64,000 bases of DNA from Paenibacillus sp. L3-i20 (lineage in GTDB: Bacteria; Bacillota; Bacilli; Paenibacillales; Paenibacillaceae): positions 372,001-436,000 of the forward strand of contig NZ_BQME02000002.1 of NCBI RefSeq assembly GCF_022180385.2, written 5' to 3'. The stretch's first letter is position 1. Every line of letters begins with the position of its first letter. Position numbers and translations under genes: made by a program. Shown in pieces: positions 7,699 through 17,778 of the stretch. The notes under the pieces are model-generated. The model saw only the letters and a list, made by a program, of their open reading frames with translations. It ran no database searches and was not told the DNA's origin.

Positions 7699-8084
7699 AG
7701 CAAGCTGATCCATCAGCCGCGCTCTCTATGATGCTCACTCGTTGGTGGAACAAAAAGTCGGGCGGTATGCATGTCGCTTTTCCATGCAAAGTACTTTCCT
7801 ATCAAGCGACCATTAATAGAGCGTGTCTGCAACCACTTATCCGGACAACGACATCAGAGCCAGCAATTATTGAACATGTTCCTGTTCTAGGTCAACGTTA
7901 TTTAATAGATGGCATTGAAACGACATGCGTACCATTTGTAAAAGCGGGAGATATCGTGCTCGTTGTTTGTGCGGACCGTGAACTGAAGAACGCACAGACG
8001 GGCAAAGTAGCAAAACCAGACAGTTCACGCATGCATGATGTGAATGACGCTGTAATAGTGGGGGTGTTTCCATGGAGTCTTTAA
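7695..8084 (+). CDS. Membrane-puncturing spike protein (Gp138_N-like)
   Basis: 129 aa, GTG start in a GTGA overlap with the hub stop. The pattern MHVAFPCKVLSYQATINRAC, PIIEHVPVL-like central segment, and KAGDIVLVVCADRELKNAQT followed by R-HDVNDAVIVGVFP is that of the N-terminal OB-fold of Gp138-family spikes. The protein is short and lacks a long beta-helix, so it is a minimal spike with the OB part only plus a short end. Confidence 0.75.
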   Translation: MKQADPSAALSMMLTRWWNKKSGGMHVAFPCKVLSYQATINRACLQPLIRTTTSEPAIIEHVPVLGQRYLIDGIETTCVPFVKAGDIVLVVCADRELKNAQTGKVAKPDSSRMHDVNDAVIVGVFPWSL

Positions 8085-8428
8085 AAATGGAGGGCGGCGA
8101 TCTCGTCATTCAGCAGGGCGACTTCCAGTTCATTAAAGGGCACGAGGAAGTCGTTCAGTGTTGCCGCCACGAAATTGCAACGAATGTGGGAGAATGGTTT
8201 CTTAATCCGAATATGGGTATGAACCACGACCTTTTTCTAGGCAAGCAGACGAATGAGGAATTAATGCGTAGTGAACTGCAGCAAGCATTGCTCCGCGAAG
8301 AACGTATTGAATCGGTGGATACGATAAATTTTGAAACTGATCAGAAAGGAAGATCGCTGCTCATAACATTTATGGTTATGGGCAAGAACGGTGAGAGCTA
8401 TAAGGGGGAGGTCGAGAATATTGCTTAA
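8072..8428 (+). CDS. gp25-like baseplate wedge protein (XkdS/DUF2634 type)
   Basis: 118 aa, ATG 8072 with GGGGGTG upstream. It carries the gp25/GPW-like features: a VVQCCRHEIATNVGEWFLNP segment followed by GMNHDLFLG and a C-terminal beta strand pair. These proteins form the inner wedge ring that joins hub and gpJ-like arms. It overlaps the spike gene by 13 nt and the next gene by 8 nt. Confidence 0.8.
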   Translation: MESLKMEGGDLVIQQGDFQFIKGHEEVVQCCRHEIATNVGEWFLNPNMGMNHDLFLGKQTNEELMRSELQQALLREERIESVDTINFETDQKGRSLLITFMVMGKNGESYKGEVENIA

Positions 8429-9500
8429 TCCAAATGGATTTAAACGAAAACGATTTGCAGATATATTTTCTGAAATGGAAGTTAAGGCAAAAGAAGTATA
8501 TGGGCAGCAAATTAATACAAGTGAACGCTCAGCGCTTGGTATTTTACTCCGTCTTGTTGCTTGGTTTCTTGGACGTTTGTGGCAGAGCTTGGAGGATGTT
8601 TATTACAGCAGTCACGTTCATAGTGCAACGGGCCGCAGTTTGGATAGATTAGGAGCAAACTTCAATCTCTCTCGCACACTTGCTCAGCCAGCAAAGGGGC
8701 AAGTTACAATAATGGGTACTCCTTTATTTACTGTTCCGGTAGGATTTCGTCTAAAGACTGCAACGAATATGATCTTTGAAACTTTAGAGGCACATACGCT
8801 AGACAGCAATGGTTCTGCGACCGTACTTGTACAGGCAGTGGAAGCAGGAAGTAACGGAAACGTTGGAGCAGGAACAATTGTTACAATTGTTAACCCTGAT
8901 GCGAATATAGTAAGTAGCTTGAATACAGCGGAAACATATGGCGGATTAGATACGGAAAACGATCCGGTATTTCGCAGTCGTATCTTAACTAAAACCCAAA
9001 ATCCTGGTACAAGCGGGAATGCGGCCGATTACATGAACTGGGCTCTTAATGTCATGGGAATTGGCAAAGCGAAAGTTTTTCCACTTTGGAATGGACCTGG
9101 GACGGTAAAAGTTGTTTTGGTGGATACGGAGAAGCTTCCGGCCAGTCTTGAGCTCGTTACAGAAGTGACAACATACATTGAAAAAATGCGACCAATCGGT
9201 GCAGAAGTGAGTGTTAATGCTGCTAGATCAAAGACTTTAAACATAAGCGTTCAAGTCACTTTAGCTCCAGGCACGCATTTACAGACTGTTATAGAAGCTT
9301 TCAAGGTAGATTTGGATGTATATCTTGAAGAAAACGCACTAACTACTTCATATATAAGCATTGCAAAGATCGGAACGATTTTACTCGGAGTCCCTGGTGT
9401 GCTTGATTACAAGACTCTTCTTCTTAATAGCACTGCATCCAACGTTTTATTACAGTCCGATGAGATTGCTGTAATGGGTCTCTTAACGGTGGGGGTGTAG
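8421..9500 (+). CDS. Baseplate J / gp47-like wedge protein (XkdT type)
   Basis: About 359 aa from TTG 8421, which follows GGGGGAGG (8404-8411) by 9 nt; the upstream GTG 8391 would lack an RBS. Recognised by SSHVHSATGRSLDRLGANF near the start and NDPVFRSRILTKTQNPGTSG with ALNVMGIGKAKVFP in the middle, the typical baseplate J signature. It forms the wedge that triggers sheath contraction. Confidence 0.88.
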   Translation: MLNPNGFKRKRFADIFSEMEVKAKEVYGQQINTSERSALGILLRLVAWFLGRLWQSLEDVYYSSHVHSATGRSLDRLGANFNLSRTLAQPAKGQVTIMGTPLFTVPVGFRLKTATNMIFETLEAHTLDSNGSATVLVQAVEAGSNGNVGAGTIVTIVNPDANIVSSLNTAETYGGLDTENDPVFRSRILTKTQNPGTSGNAADYMNWALNVMGIGKAKVFPLWNGPGTVKVVLVDTEKLPASLELVTEVTTYIEKMRPIGAEVSVNAARSKTLNISVQVTLAPGTHLQTVIEAFKVDLDVYLEENALTTSYISIAKIGTILLGVPGVLDYKTLLLNSTASNVLLQSDEIAVMGLLTVGV

Positions 9501-9501
9501 C

Positions 9502-10113
9502 ATGTACGAGCATAAGCCATACGGCTCATATTGTAATAGTGAAGATTCTACCGAAGATAATGGTTCAGAGAGCGAGAAGCCCGATCTTAGTAAGTATCTT
9601 CCTGATTGGATGCGGCTAGGTACAAATGTCCGTAAGCTGCACGATTTGATGGGAGAGCAACTAGGCAGCATTGGATCGTATATTGTCGAAACTCGAAAGC
9701 AAAGATCAATTGATATTGCTACATGGGGACTCCTTGACTGGGAGAAGGATTTTGGTTTAGCAGCAGAGATCACTCTTTCGCCAGCTCGCCGAAGAGAGAT
9801 CATTAAGGCTAAGTTGTTAGGTGCGGGCACAACAACTAAAGAAATGATTGTACTTACAGCAGCAGCGTTTAGTGGTGGCGAGGTTAATGTTGTGGAGTAT
9901 CCAGCAGAAAGTAGATTTGAGGTCGTATTTATTGGGGTAAAGGGTATACCGCCTAATATGGGTGCTTTTATCCAAATGCTTGATGATATAAAACCTGCTC
10001 ATTTAGCATGTAGTTTTCGCTATACTTATACCGTTTGGGATGACGTAATCTCTTTAAAATGGGGCGAAGCAAAGACGAAAACGTGGGGCGAATTACGAGT
10101 TTACGAGGAGTGA
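9502..10113 (+). CDS. Mu gp48 / YmfQ-like baseplate protein (XkdU type)
   Basis: 203 aa. After a charged N-terminal stretch it has LSKYLPDWMRLGTNVRKLHD and a WGLLDWEKDFGL motif, then ITLSPARRREIIKAKLLGAG, typical of the DUF2313/gp48 family that follows gpJ in Mu-, P2- and PBSX-like tails. It connects wedge and tail fibre. ATG follows the stop of the gpJ-like gene by one base. Confidence 0.85.
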   Translation: MYEHKPYGSYCNSEDSTEDNGSESEKPDLSKYLPDWMRLGTNVRKLHDLMGEQLGSIGSYIVETRKQRSIDIATWGLLDWEKDFGLAAEITLSPARRREIIKAKLLGAGTTTKEMIVLTAAAFSGGEVNVVEYPAESRFEVVFIGVKGIPPNMGAFIQMLDDIKPAHLACSFRYTYTVWDDVISLKWGEAKTKTWGELRVYEE

Positions 10114-10117
10114 TACG

Positions 10118-13033
10118 ATGTTAACTACTAGCAATTTAGGATTGAAAAAACCAGAATATTCAGATGTTACTGATATCAAAGATTTAAATGATAACTCGGA
10201 TATTATTGATACAGCTGTCGGTGGAAAGGTGGACAAAGTAGCAGGGAAGCAATTGTCCACGGAAGATTATTCAACTGCGGAAAAAACGAAGCTTGCAGGC
10301 GTTGCTACAGGAGCGAATAACTATGTGCATCCAGTTAATCACTCGCCTACCATCATTACGCAAGATGTCAATAACCGCTTCGTGACAGATGCGGAGAAAG
10401 CTGTTTGGAATGCTAAGTATACCAAGGCTGAAGTAAATGGAATGATTGATCCTATTAATCAGAAGTTAGACCAAGATGTTAGAACAACTGCTAAACCAAC
10501 ATTTTCAATGGTTATATCTCCTGAAATACAAAATGGTAATAAATTTAGTAAATCTCTTGGAAATATTTCTACTTTAGCGAACACTCCTAATCAAAAATTT
10601 GATATTAATTTCTCTGCACCTTTTAGAGGCTATTTTGATGTTAGTGTAACTGGTACGTGGGTGGGTCAAGATAATTCAGGATTAGTTCGTAAAAGATTTG
10701 CAATTTTTACGAATGAAGGATTTGTTCATTCACAAGAAACAAGATACGAAGAAGAAATAGGAAATATAGGGAAATTTGTATCTATTTCTGATATTGTTTG
10801 GGATACAACAAAAAATAAATTTCAAATCAAAATAGCATATCAATATAATAGTGCTTATACTGAAGCGCTTACTGTTCATGTGGAAGGTTTATCTGCTGAT
10901 CCAGCTTCTATATCAGGTGTAATGAATAATATGGTTTTATCTGGTATTTACACTACAGATACTGCTATACTCCCAAGAGCAAAAGTAGGTTTTACAGGAG
11001 ATGTATCTATAGGTGGACAAGCAAATTTTCTAGTACCTACAGGCAAAGCTCCATTTACAGTAAATAGTAGTACGGTAGTCACTGGTATGAATGTAGAAAT
11101 GTTAAACGGCTTACGTAGTAGTGATTTCTATAAATTTGGAACTCTTGGTCAGATTACAAATGCTGACACTATTACAACTAACGGAATTCATAGAGTTACT
11201 GACACATTTACAGGTAGTCCATTCACAGGACAAAATGGTTCTAATCAAGGGTATCTCGAACACATGAACTGGGGAGATAATTCAGTCTATTGTTTACAAA
11301 GGCACACACCAATAAATTCAAACATTGCAACAAGGTATAGAAATAAAGTCAATGGCACATGGCAACCATGGAAAACAATATGGGATTCAGGGAATGATGG
11401 TGCAGGTAGCGGATTAGATGCGGATACAATACGTAGCTATCAAACGTCAATTGCTCCCGAAGGAAATACAGTGGTTGTTCGTAATTCGGGAAACTGGATT
11501 GAAACAGATGGCGTAGACTTTTTCGGAACTGGACAATTTATGAATTTACATGGGAATACCACAAAAATTCCTGATCTTAATGCGGATATGGTAGATAATT
11601 TACATGCTACTGACCTTATGCAAGTCGGTATTGCACCATCTGATATTAATAATGCTATAGTGTCTGGAACATATAGATTATTAGGAGAAGCATCACATAC
11701 AAATGCACCGCCACATAACACCTATGGTAATTTACTTGTTTTGAGAACTCTTGATACAATCACTCAAGTGTCTTTTCCTTATGATAATGGAAATATCATG
11801 TATCGTTACGGTGCACCGCCTCAAGCTGGTGGTGGTGGAACTTGGAGTCCTTGGTTAAAAATATGGAACGAAGGAAATGATGGTGTCGGTAGCAAATTAG
11901 ATGCTGATATGTTACATGGAAGATTGGGTAGCGATTACGAGATAAAAAATAGTGGAGTAGTTCGGGATTTCAATACTCTTCTCACTCATGGCAAATATAA
12001 TTTCGCTAATGATGCCATAAATGGCCCATTCAATGGGTTTGGGGTCGTTGATGTTTTTGTCAGTGATGGTGGAACCCACAATAATTCATCAAATTGGATT
12101 TGGCAAACAATATATGAGACAAGTTCAAGCACTATGTATTTAAGAAACAAAACAAATTCGTCTGCATGGACACCATGGGCTGAGTTTGCAACATATGCTG
12201 CAACTGGGTTTTTACCGAATTTGAAAACTGGGGATAAGACCAATTTAGTTGCAGCTATAAATGAGGTTTTTACATCTGCCAGTAACGGTAAATCGGCTAT
12301 TGCCAATGCCATTACTGGCATGAATCAAGCAGCAGGTGGGGCAGAAACATTTGCACAACTAGCTACAAAGATTTCAAATATCTCCAAAGATGCAACAGCC
12401 ACTGCCGCTAATTTACTATCGGGTACTTCTGCGTATATTGGGGGAGTAAAAACGAATGGCACTATGGCAAATATGACAAGTACTACAACTCGTGCAAACT
12501 GGAATAATGCTGAGGGTGATACTTTAGTTCATGCAGTTATGCCAGCCAATGGATATTATAAAGCAGGAGACTGGGCATTAGAATTATCAGAACCATCTTT
12601 ACTAGCTAAAAATATCAGAGAAGGAACTAAAATTTTTAATGTGATGGGAACCTTGCGGGAAGGTAAAGGGCTATTCGTAACAGATATGTCTAACCCTGAA
12701 AGTGTCAGTATACCAAATGGGGGGAGCACAACAGTTGCGTCTAAAGTTATTACTGGTCTAAGCTTTACCCCGAAATTTGTTGTCGTACAAGGCGGGGCTT
12801 ACTGGGCAGGCTTTCACAGGTATTTTGTTGTGTGTAGTGCTGGTGCCAACCCTGGGTATATGACGGGGCATACAAACATATCAGTCTATGGATCAATAGA
12901 TTTTTCAGTTCGTGTGTCATTATCTAGTGTTTCTAGTAGTAGTTGCACGGTTTCGGTTTTGGCTAACCACGATTCCAACAACCCAAGCTCGATGAGTAAC
13001 GGATCTTACCAAATATTGCTTGTCGGAGATTAA
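10118..13033 (+). CDS. Tail fibre protein with pyocin-knob-like repeats
   Basis: 971 aa, ATG 10118 with CGAGGAG. The N-terminus (LTTSNLGLKKPEYSDVTDIK, AEKTKLAGVATGANNYVHP) is the conserved baseplate-attachment part. Repeated segments GTWQPWKTIWDSGNDG (about residue 414) and GTWSPWLKIWNEGNDG (about 584), each followed by a DAD module, are knob-like repeats; a third, SSAWTPWAEF, is near 687. The C-terminal 100 residues are Ser/Val-rich and may be the receptor-binding tip. The stretch at roughly 10.5-12.2 kb is visibly more AT-rich than the neighbouring baseplate genes, suggesting exchange of the fibre shaft. Confidence 0.85.
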   Translation: MLTTSNLGLKKPEYSDVTDIKDLNDNSDIIDTAVGGKVDKVAGKQLSTEDYSTAEKTKLAGVATGANNYVHPVNHSPTIITQDVNNRFVTDAEKAVWNAKYTKAEVNGMIDPINQKLDQDVRTTAKPTFSMVISPEIQNGNKFSKSLGNISTLANTPNQKFDINFSAPFRGYFDVSVTGTWVGQDNSGLVRKRFAIFTNEGFVHSQETRYEEEIGNIGKFVSISDIVWDTTKNKFQIKIAYQYNSAYTEALTVHVEGLSADPASISGVMNNMVLSGIYTTDTAILPRAKVGFTGDVSIGGQANFLVPTGKAPFTVNSSTVVTGMNVEMLNGLRSSDFYKFGTLGQITNADTITTNGIHRVTDTFTGSPFTGQNGSNQGYLEHMNWGDNSVYCLQRHTPINSNIATRYRNKVNGTWQPWKTIWDSGNDGAGSGLDADTIRSYQTSIAPEGNTVVVRNSGNWIETDGVDFFGTGQFMNLHGNTTKIPDLNADMVDNLHATDLMQVGIAPSDINNAIVSGTYRLLGEASHTNAPPHNTYGNLLVLRTLDTITQVSFPYDNGNIMYRYGAPPQAGGGGTWSPWLKIWNEGNDGVGSKLDADMLHGRLGSDYEIKNSGVVRDFNTLLTHGKYNFANDAINGPFNGFGVVDVFVSDGGTHNNSSNWIWQTIYETSSSTMYLRNKTNSSAWTPWAEFATYAATGFLPNLKTGDKTNLVAAINEVFTSASNGKSAIANAITGMNQAAGGAETFAQLATKISNISKDATATAANLLSGTSAYIGGVKTNGTMANMTSTTTRANWNNAEGDTLVHAVMPANGYYKAGDWALELSEPSLLAKNIREGTKIFNVMGTLREGKGLFVTDMSNPESVSIPNGGSTTVASKVITGLSFTPKFVVVQGGAYWAGFHRYFVVCSAGANPGYMTGHTNISVYGSIDFSVRVSLSSVSSSSCTVSVLANHDSNNPSSMSNGSYQILLVGD

Positions 13034-13147
13034 TAGTAGTCAAACTTTATTTTGGAGGCATAAAATATCAATTTTATTACCCTTTTCTATCAAAAACTCA
13101 ACTATAGATGATTACCATTCAAATTAACTACACATTGTATTCAAATC

Positions 13148-13182
13148 AAGAGAGTATTCTGTTCATGGATGCTCTCTTTCTT
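13148..13182 (+). terminator. Terminator after the tail fibre gene
   Basis: GAGAGTATTC (13150-13159) pairs with GGATGCTCTC (13167-13176) through a 7-nt loop, followed by TTTCTT. It separates the structural genes from the lysis genes. The rest of 13034-13217 shows nothing else. Confidence 0.7.
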
Positions 13183-13217
13183 ATTAATAAAAAAAGATTA
13201 AGGGTGCGTGACACAAT

Positions 13218-13694
13218 TTGGAACACTTCACATTTAAATTTCTAGCGAATAGAGATTGGACGCTGCTTTATACAACATCAGGGATTTTTGGATCATTAAT
13301 ATCTTATATGTATGGTGGGTGGACTGGAGTATTAGAACTACTAATAATTGTTTTTGGAATCGATTATGTCTCAGGGATCGCTGCTAGCATTAAAGAAGGT
13401 AGAGGATTGAGAAGTACAGTTGGATTTTTTGGTTTATGTAAAAAAGGCATGATGTTATTAATGGTATTTTTAGGACACAAGCTCGACGTAGCTTTAGGTA
13501 CAAGCATTGTAATGAATGGAGTTATCTACTTTTGGCTTGCTAATGAAGTGGTATCCATCCTAGAAAATTATACTCGTTGTGGACTTAAAACCCCTACTGT
13601 GTTTAAGGACATTTTAACTATTCTTCAGGAGAAAAATAGAGAGAAAACGGCGATAAAGCCTGATACTCTACCAACTAAAACTGAACAAAAATAA
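13218..13694 (+). CDS. Phage holin (TcdE/holin 4_1 family)
   Basis: 158 aa, TTG 13218; an in-frame TGA just upstream excludes a longer start. Hydrophobic segments lie at about 20-52, 75-95 and 98-120, and the KEGRGLRSTVGFFGLCKKGM stretch is characteristic of the holin 4_1 (TcdE/BhlA-like toxin secretion) family. The protein makes the membrane lesion that lets the amidase reach the wall. The gene lies between the fibre and amidase genes, the usual lysis-module position. Confidence 0.88.
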   Translation: MEHFTFKFLANRDWTLLYTTSGIFGSLISYMYGGWTGVLELLIIVFGIDYVSGIAASIKEGRGLRSTVGFFGLCKKGMMLLMVFLGHKLDVALGTSIVMNGVIYFWLANEVVSILENYTRCGLKTPTVFKDILTILQEKNREKTAIKPDTLPTKTEQK

Positions 13695-13881
13695 AAGTAG
13701 ATCAATTTATATAAGCCCTGCTTGAGCATTTGAAGATCTTCCTAGTAAAAGCGCTCTTATAGTCGTTTTTAATAAGACATAATCATGGGGAATATATGCT
13801 TCGTGACACTCTAGTAGGTGGCTATTTTCAAGTGCATTTTTAACAATACGCTTAACAATTTGGGAAGGAGATATCACTTAA

Positions 13882-14559
13882 ATGATAGATCAATATAAGC
13901 AGTTTCACATTCCTAAATCTACTCCTTATAATCGTCGTCCTGCCATCACTATGTCTCCTACTACAATGACTATTCATAACACAGGAAATCCAATTAGTAC
14001 AGCACAGAACGAGCGCAATTGGCTTGCAAATCCATCTAATAAACGCCAAGCATCCTATCATATCGTCATTGATGAGCATGGAGCGCTTGAGTGTTTACCG
14101 CTTAATGAGGTAGCTTGGCATGCGGGTGATGGCAACGGCCCTGGGAATCGAGCATCTATCGGAATTGAGATTTGCGAAAGTGGCAACTACGCCAAAACGC
14201 TCGAGCGAGCTGTCGAACTAGTAGCGAATTTGCTAAAAGAGCGAGGTTGGGGTGTAGAAAAACTTCGCCGACATTACGATTGGTCGGGCAAAAACTGCCC
14301 ACGCCTCATGAACATGGATGGTAAGTGGGGAGGGTGGTTGGAATTTAAAGCGAGTGTTGCTGCTAGGTTGCTACCTGTTGTCGATCCTGTAAGTGATCAG
14401 GTGAATATCATTGTGAACGGAAAGATATTGGAGCATAAGGGAACCTTGAAAAAGGGGGTAACATCAGTATCAGTTCGTGCTGTAGCAGAAGCTTTTGGTG
14501 CCCAAGTAACGTGGAACGGAAAGACTCGGGCTGTGACAATTAAAAGAGCTACAAACTGA
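13882..14559 (+). CDS. N-acetylmuramoyl-L-alanine amidase with C-terminal copper amine oxidase-like domain
   Basis: 225 aa, ATG 13882 with GAAGGAGA upstream. Residues about 20-145 are an Amidase_2 (T7 lysozyme/XlyA) domain: zinc ligands His32 (TIHNTG), His131 and Cys139 (HYDWSGKNCPRL), plus the catalytic Glu in IGIEI near 96. No signal peptide, as expected for a holin-released endolysin. Residues about 168-225 (VNIIVNGKILEHKG, VSVRAVAEAFGAQVTWNGKT) form a copper amine oxidase N-domain-like module, common in Paenibacillus cell-wall proteins and probably used here for wall attachment. Confidence 0.9.
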   Translation: MIDQYKQFHIPKSTPYNRRPAITMSPTTMTIHNTGNPISTAQNERNWLANPSNKRQASYHIVIDEHGALECLPLNEVAWHAGDGNGPGNRASIGIEICESGNYAKTLERAVELVANLLKERGWGVEKLRRHYDWSGKNCPRLMNMDGKWGGWLEFKASVAARLLPVVDPVSDQVNIIVNGKILEHKGTLKKGVTSVSVRAVAEAFGAQVTWNGKTRAVTIKRATN

Positions 14560-14562
14560 TCA

Positions 14563-14642
14563 GACAATGGCAACATCTCCCTTTGCATAGGTATGAAGGG
14601 AGAATATTGTCCTATGCGCTAAATGAGAGGTTTTTCTTTTTT
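14563..14642 (+). other. Structured 3' end: nested hairpin with possible H-type pseudoknot, then T-rich tract
   Basis: GACAAT (14563-14568) pairs with ATTGTC (14606-14611), and TCTCCCTT (14576-14583) with AAGGGAGA (14596-14603). The loop holds GCATAGG (14585-14591), which can pair with CCTATGC (14611-14617) just 3' of the stem, giving an H-type pseudoknot or a competing hairpin. T-rich sequence follows at 14631-14642, so this may serve as the terminator of the lysis genes. Confidence 0.55.
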
Positions 14643-14658
14643 AAGAGTCTCTGGTTAG

Positions 14659-15108
14659 TTATTTAAATTTTGCTCTTAAGGAGTCAAAGGAAGCTTTCAT
14701 ATCTTCCGCTTCGTTATCACTTACGAAAGCGAACGTAACCTTTTGATCTATAAGCAGAACGATAATTTCCCTGCCGTCCTCTGCCTTAATAAGCGTCAGG
14801 TTACCGTCAGTTCCGTCCTCGGCTTTATGCTTCACAGTATCTAAGACACTCGGATTTTTGTAATGCTGATCTTCAGGTGCAATAGAAGCGGCACCTAATT
14901 GAAAAAGCATTGCGACGTCAGGGTGTATACTCTCCTCTACATACTTTCTCTTAGCTTCCTCATCATTGCCATTCAAATAGATAGTAACGTAATTAAGCGC
15001 CATCTTTTCTCCAGCGGTCATTTTTCCACCACCAGCAGAATTATTGCTACATCCAACTAAGATAGAGAGAAATAGTAGGGTTGTAGTAAAAAATAGTAAT
15101 TTTTTCAT
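14659..15108 (-). CDS. Small predicted lipoprotein, 149 aa, function unknown
   Basis: The N-terminus is a lipoprotein signal with lipobox LVGC, Cys20 being the acylated residue, followed by a short Ser/Gly linker. The mature part (about 115 aa) has an acidic helix-rich start (AGEKMALNYVTIYLNGNDEE) and a C-terminal GREIIVLLIDQKVTFAF beta segment. I do not recognise the family. It is transcribed against the tail island and rsmD and marks the first chromosomal-looking gene after the island; it may belong to either. Confidence 0.75.
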   Translation of the reverse strand: MKKLLFFTTTLLFLSILVGCSNNSAGGGKMTAGEKMALNYVTIYLNGNDEEAKRKYVEESIHPDVAMLFQLGAASIAPEDQHYKNPSVLDTVKHKAEDGTDGNLTLIKAEDGREIIVLLIDQKVTFAFVSDNEAEDMKASFDSLRAKFK

Positions 15109-15358
15109 AGTTCAATTGTCCCCCTTTATTTTCCTATTAGTCTACTATAAGATTTCATTTCTGCAAGTTTTTTATTGAACAATGAAATACATCTAATCCT
15201 ATGTGAATGAATATTGTTCACGCCAACGGAGAGGATGTCTTCGATATAGAGACTGATTTGTGTTTCGATGAATCTCTCTTTAAGTGCTGCTTTTTCTTTA
15301 TTCTTAAATACAATGTATGGTACGATAAACAGAATTGTAAGCGAGAGGGGTAGTTGCA

Positions 15359-16502
<1,144 letters not shown>

Positions 16503-16505
16503 ATC

Positions 16506-17735
16506 TCAGTGATGTACGCTGGGACGATTTCGACCTGTGATCAAATATAGGATTATTAGTGCGATGAGCAAGACGCCGAATATAGCTATTGAATAAGGCC
16601 AAAGGACGGGTAATCCATCCATTTTAATTGCAGAAAGTGGCATGCTGACGTCGATTGATGTGGCATTGTATTGACCGAAGGTGATCACTGGAAAGCCTCC
16701 ATTGGGAGTAAGTTTATGGTAGAGCCAGCTGATTGGATGCCAAAGAAGTAATGTTAATAGAAACGCATGCAGGGCGTGACTTAAACGATGTAGAACAAAC
16801 GGCATAAGCTTAAGGTCAGTTCCAGAAACGGAGTAGCCGGTTTGCAAAATGCCGCTAAGACCGCTCCAAGCAAGAATCGCAGCGATGACGGCGCAGCCAA
16901 AGGCAGCATCTATGTTATCTGAGTTCCAAATGGCTGCTGCATAAGCTCCCAGATGGCTCTCAAATAAGGCTGGCCCGACAAAAGATAAGCCGAGCTTTAG
17001 AAAAGGCGCAAGGAGCGGTTCAGTCAACTTGGCTATTACGGCTGCAAAGATCATAAAGCCGCCAATCATCATAAGCTTCTGTACACTATTTGAAACGGCA
17101 TCCCCAAGCACTTTTCCGAAGCTTCGTCCGTCTTGTTCCCTACCTTTTTGCAGGGCGAGCGTAGCTGAACGAACGGGATTCAGTCGCCGTTTATTTGTAT
17201 TGACTGGAGTGACATTAGGTGTGGTTTCTGATCTCTTGTGGAAGAGAGAAGTAAGTAGTATTAACCATACGGCAGAAGCCCAGACAGCAGCGGCTATCAT
17301 AATGCCGGCAAACGGTTTGTGCAGGAAGCCTGCACCGATGACAACAAGCATAAATAATGGATTTGGCATATGTGCAAAAGCCAACAAGCGCTGCCCCTGT
17401 GCTCGATTGACGAGTTCTCTCTTCCGCAACGATGCAACAGCATCGGAGCCAGCAGGGTAACCGCCCATCCAACCGAATACGATGGCAAGAGCAGCCTCAC
17501 CAGGCATTTTGAACAATCGCTCAGTGGTTGGCTCAAGCAATGCACCTAATGCGTGAGCTAGTCCAAAGGCGAGCATAATTTCATATAGTACAAGAAAGGG
17601 AAGCAATCCCGGGAAGACGATATTCCACCAAACGGTCAGCCCTTGCAGCGATGCACGAAACGATTCGTCGGGCTGCAATATGATTGTGCTTACTAGTAGA
17701 ATAGAGATAATGGCGAGAAGGATAGTTTTGTACAA
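16506..17735 (-). CDS. ylbJ: Sporulation integral membrane protein YlbJ (nucleoside recognition domain)
   Basis: 409 aa, TTG start at 17735. Several membrane segments and two nucleoside-recognition (Gate) domains, recognised by VFGWMGGYPAGSDAVASLRK in the first half. In B. subtilis YlbJ is made under sigma-E in the mother cell and is needed for heat-resistant spores. Here it is divergent from ylbL, and ylbK (patatin-like), which lies between them in B. subtilis, is absent. Presence supports a spore-forming host. Confidence 0.93.
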   Translation of the reverse strand: MYKTILLAIISILLVSTIILQPDESFRASLQGLTVWWNIVFPGLLPFLVLYEIMLAFGLAHALGALLEPTTERLFKMPGEAALAIVFGWMGGYPAGSDAVASLRKRELVNRAQGQRLLAFAHMPNPLFMLVVIGAGFLHKPFAGIMIAAAVWASAVWLILLTSLFHKRSETTPNVTPVNTNKRRLNPVRSATLALQKGREQDGRSFGKVLGDAVSNSVQKLMMIGGFMIFAAVIAKLTEPLLAPFLKLGLSFVGPALFESHLGAYAAAIWNSDNIDAAFGCAVIAAILAWSGLSGILQTGYSVSGTDLKLMPFVLHRLSHALHAFLLTLLLWHPISWLYHKLTPNGGFPVITFGQYNATSIDVSMPLSAIKMDGLPVLWPYSIAIFGVLLIALIILYLITGRNRPSVHH

Positions 17736-17778
17736 TTCCTTTCAACTCCTCAGCTTTCTTGGACAAACCTTTTCGTAT

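Noticed and set aside
7867-8109. 80-aa minus-strand ORF over the spike gene
   Set aside because: Antisense shadow with no RBS; the spike and gp25-like genes explain this DNA.
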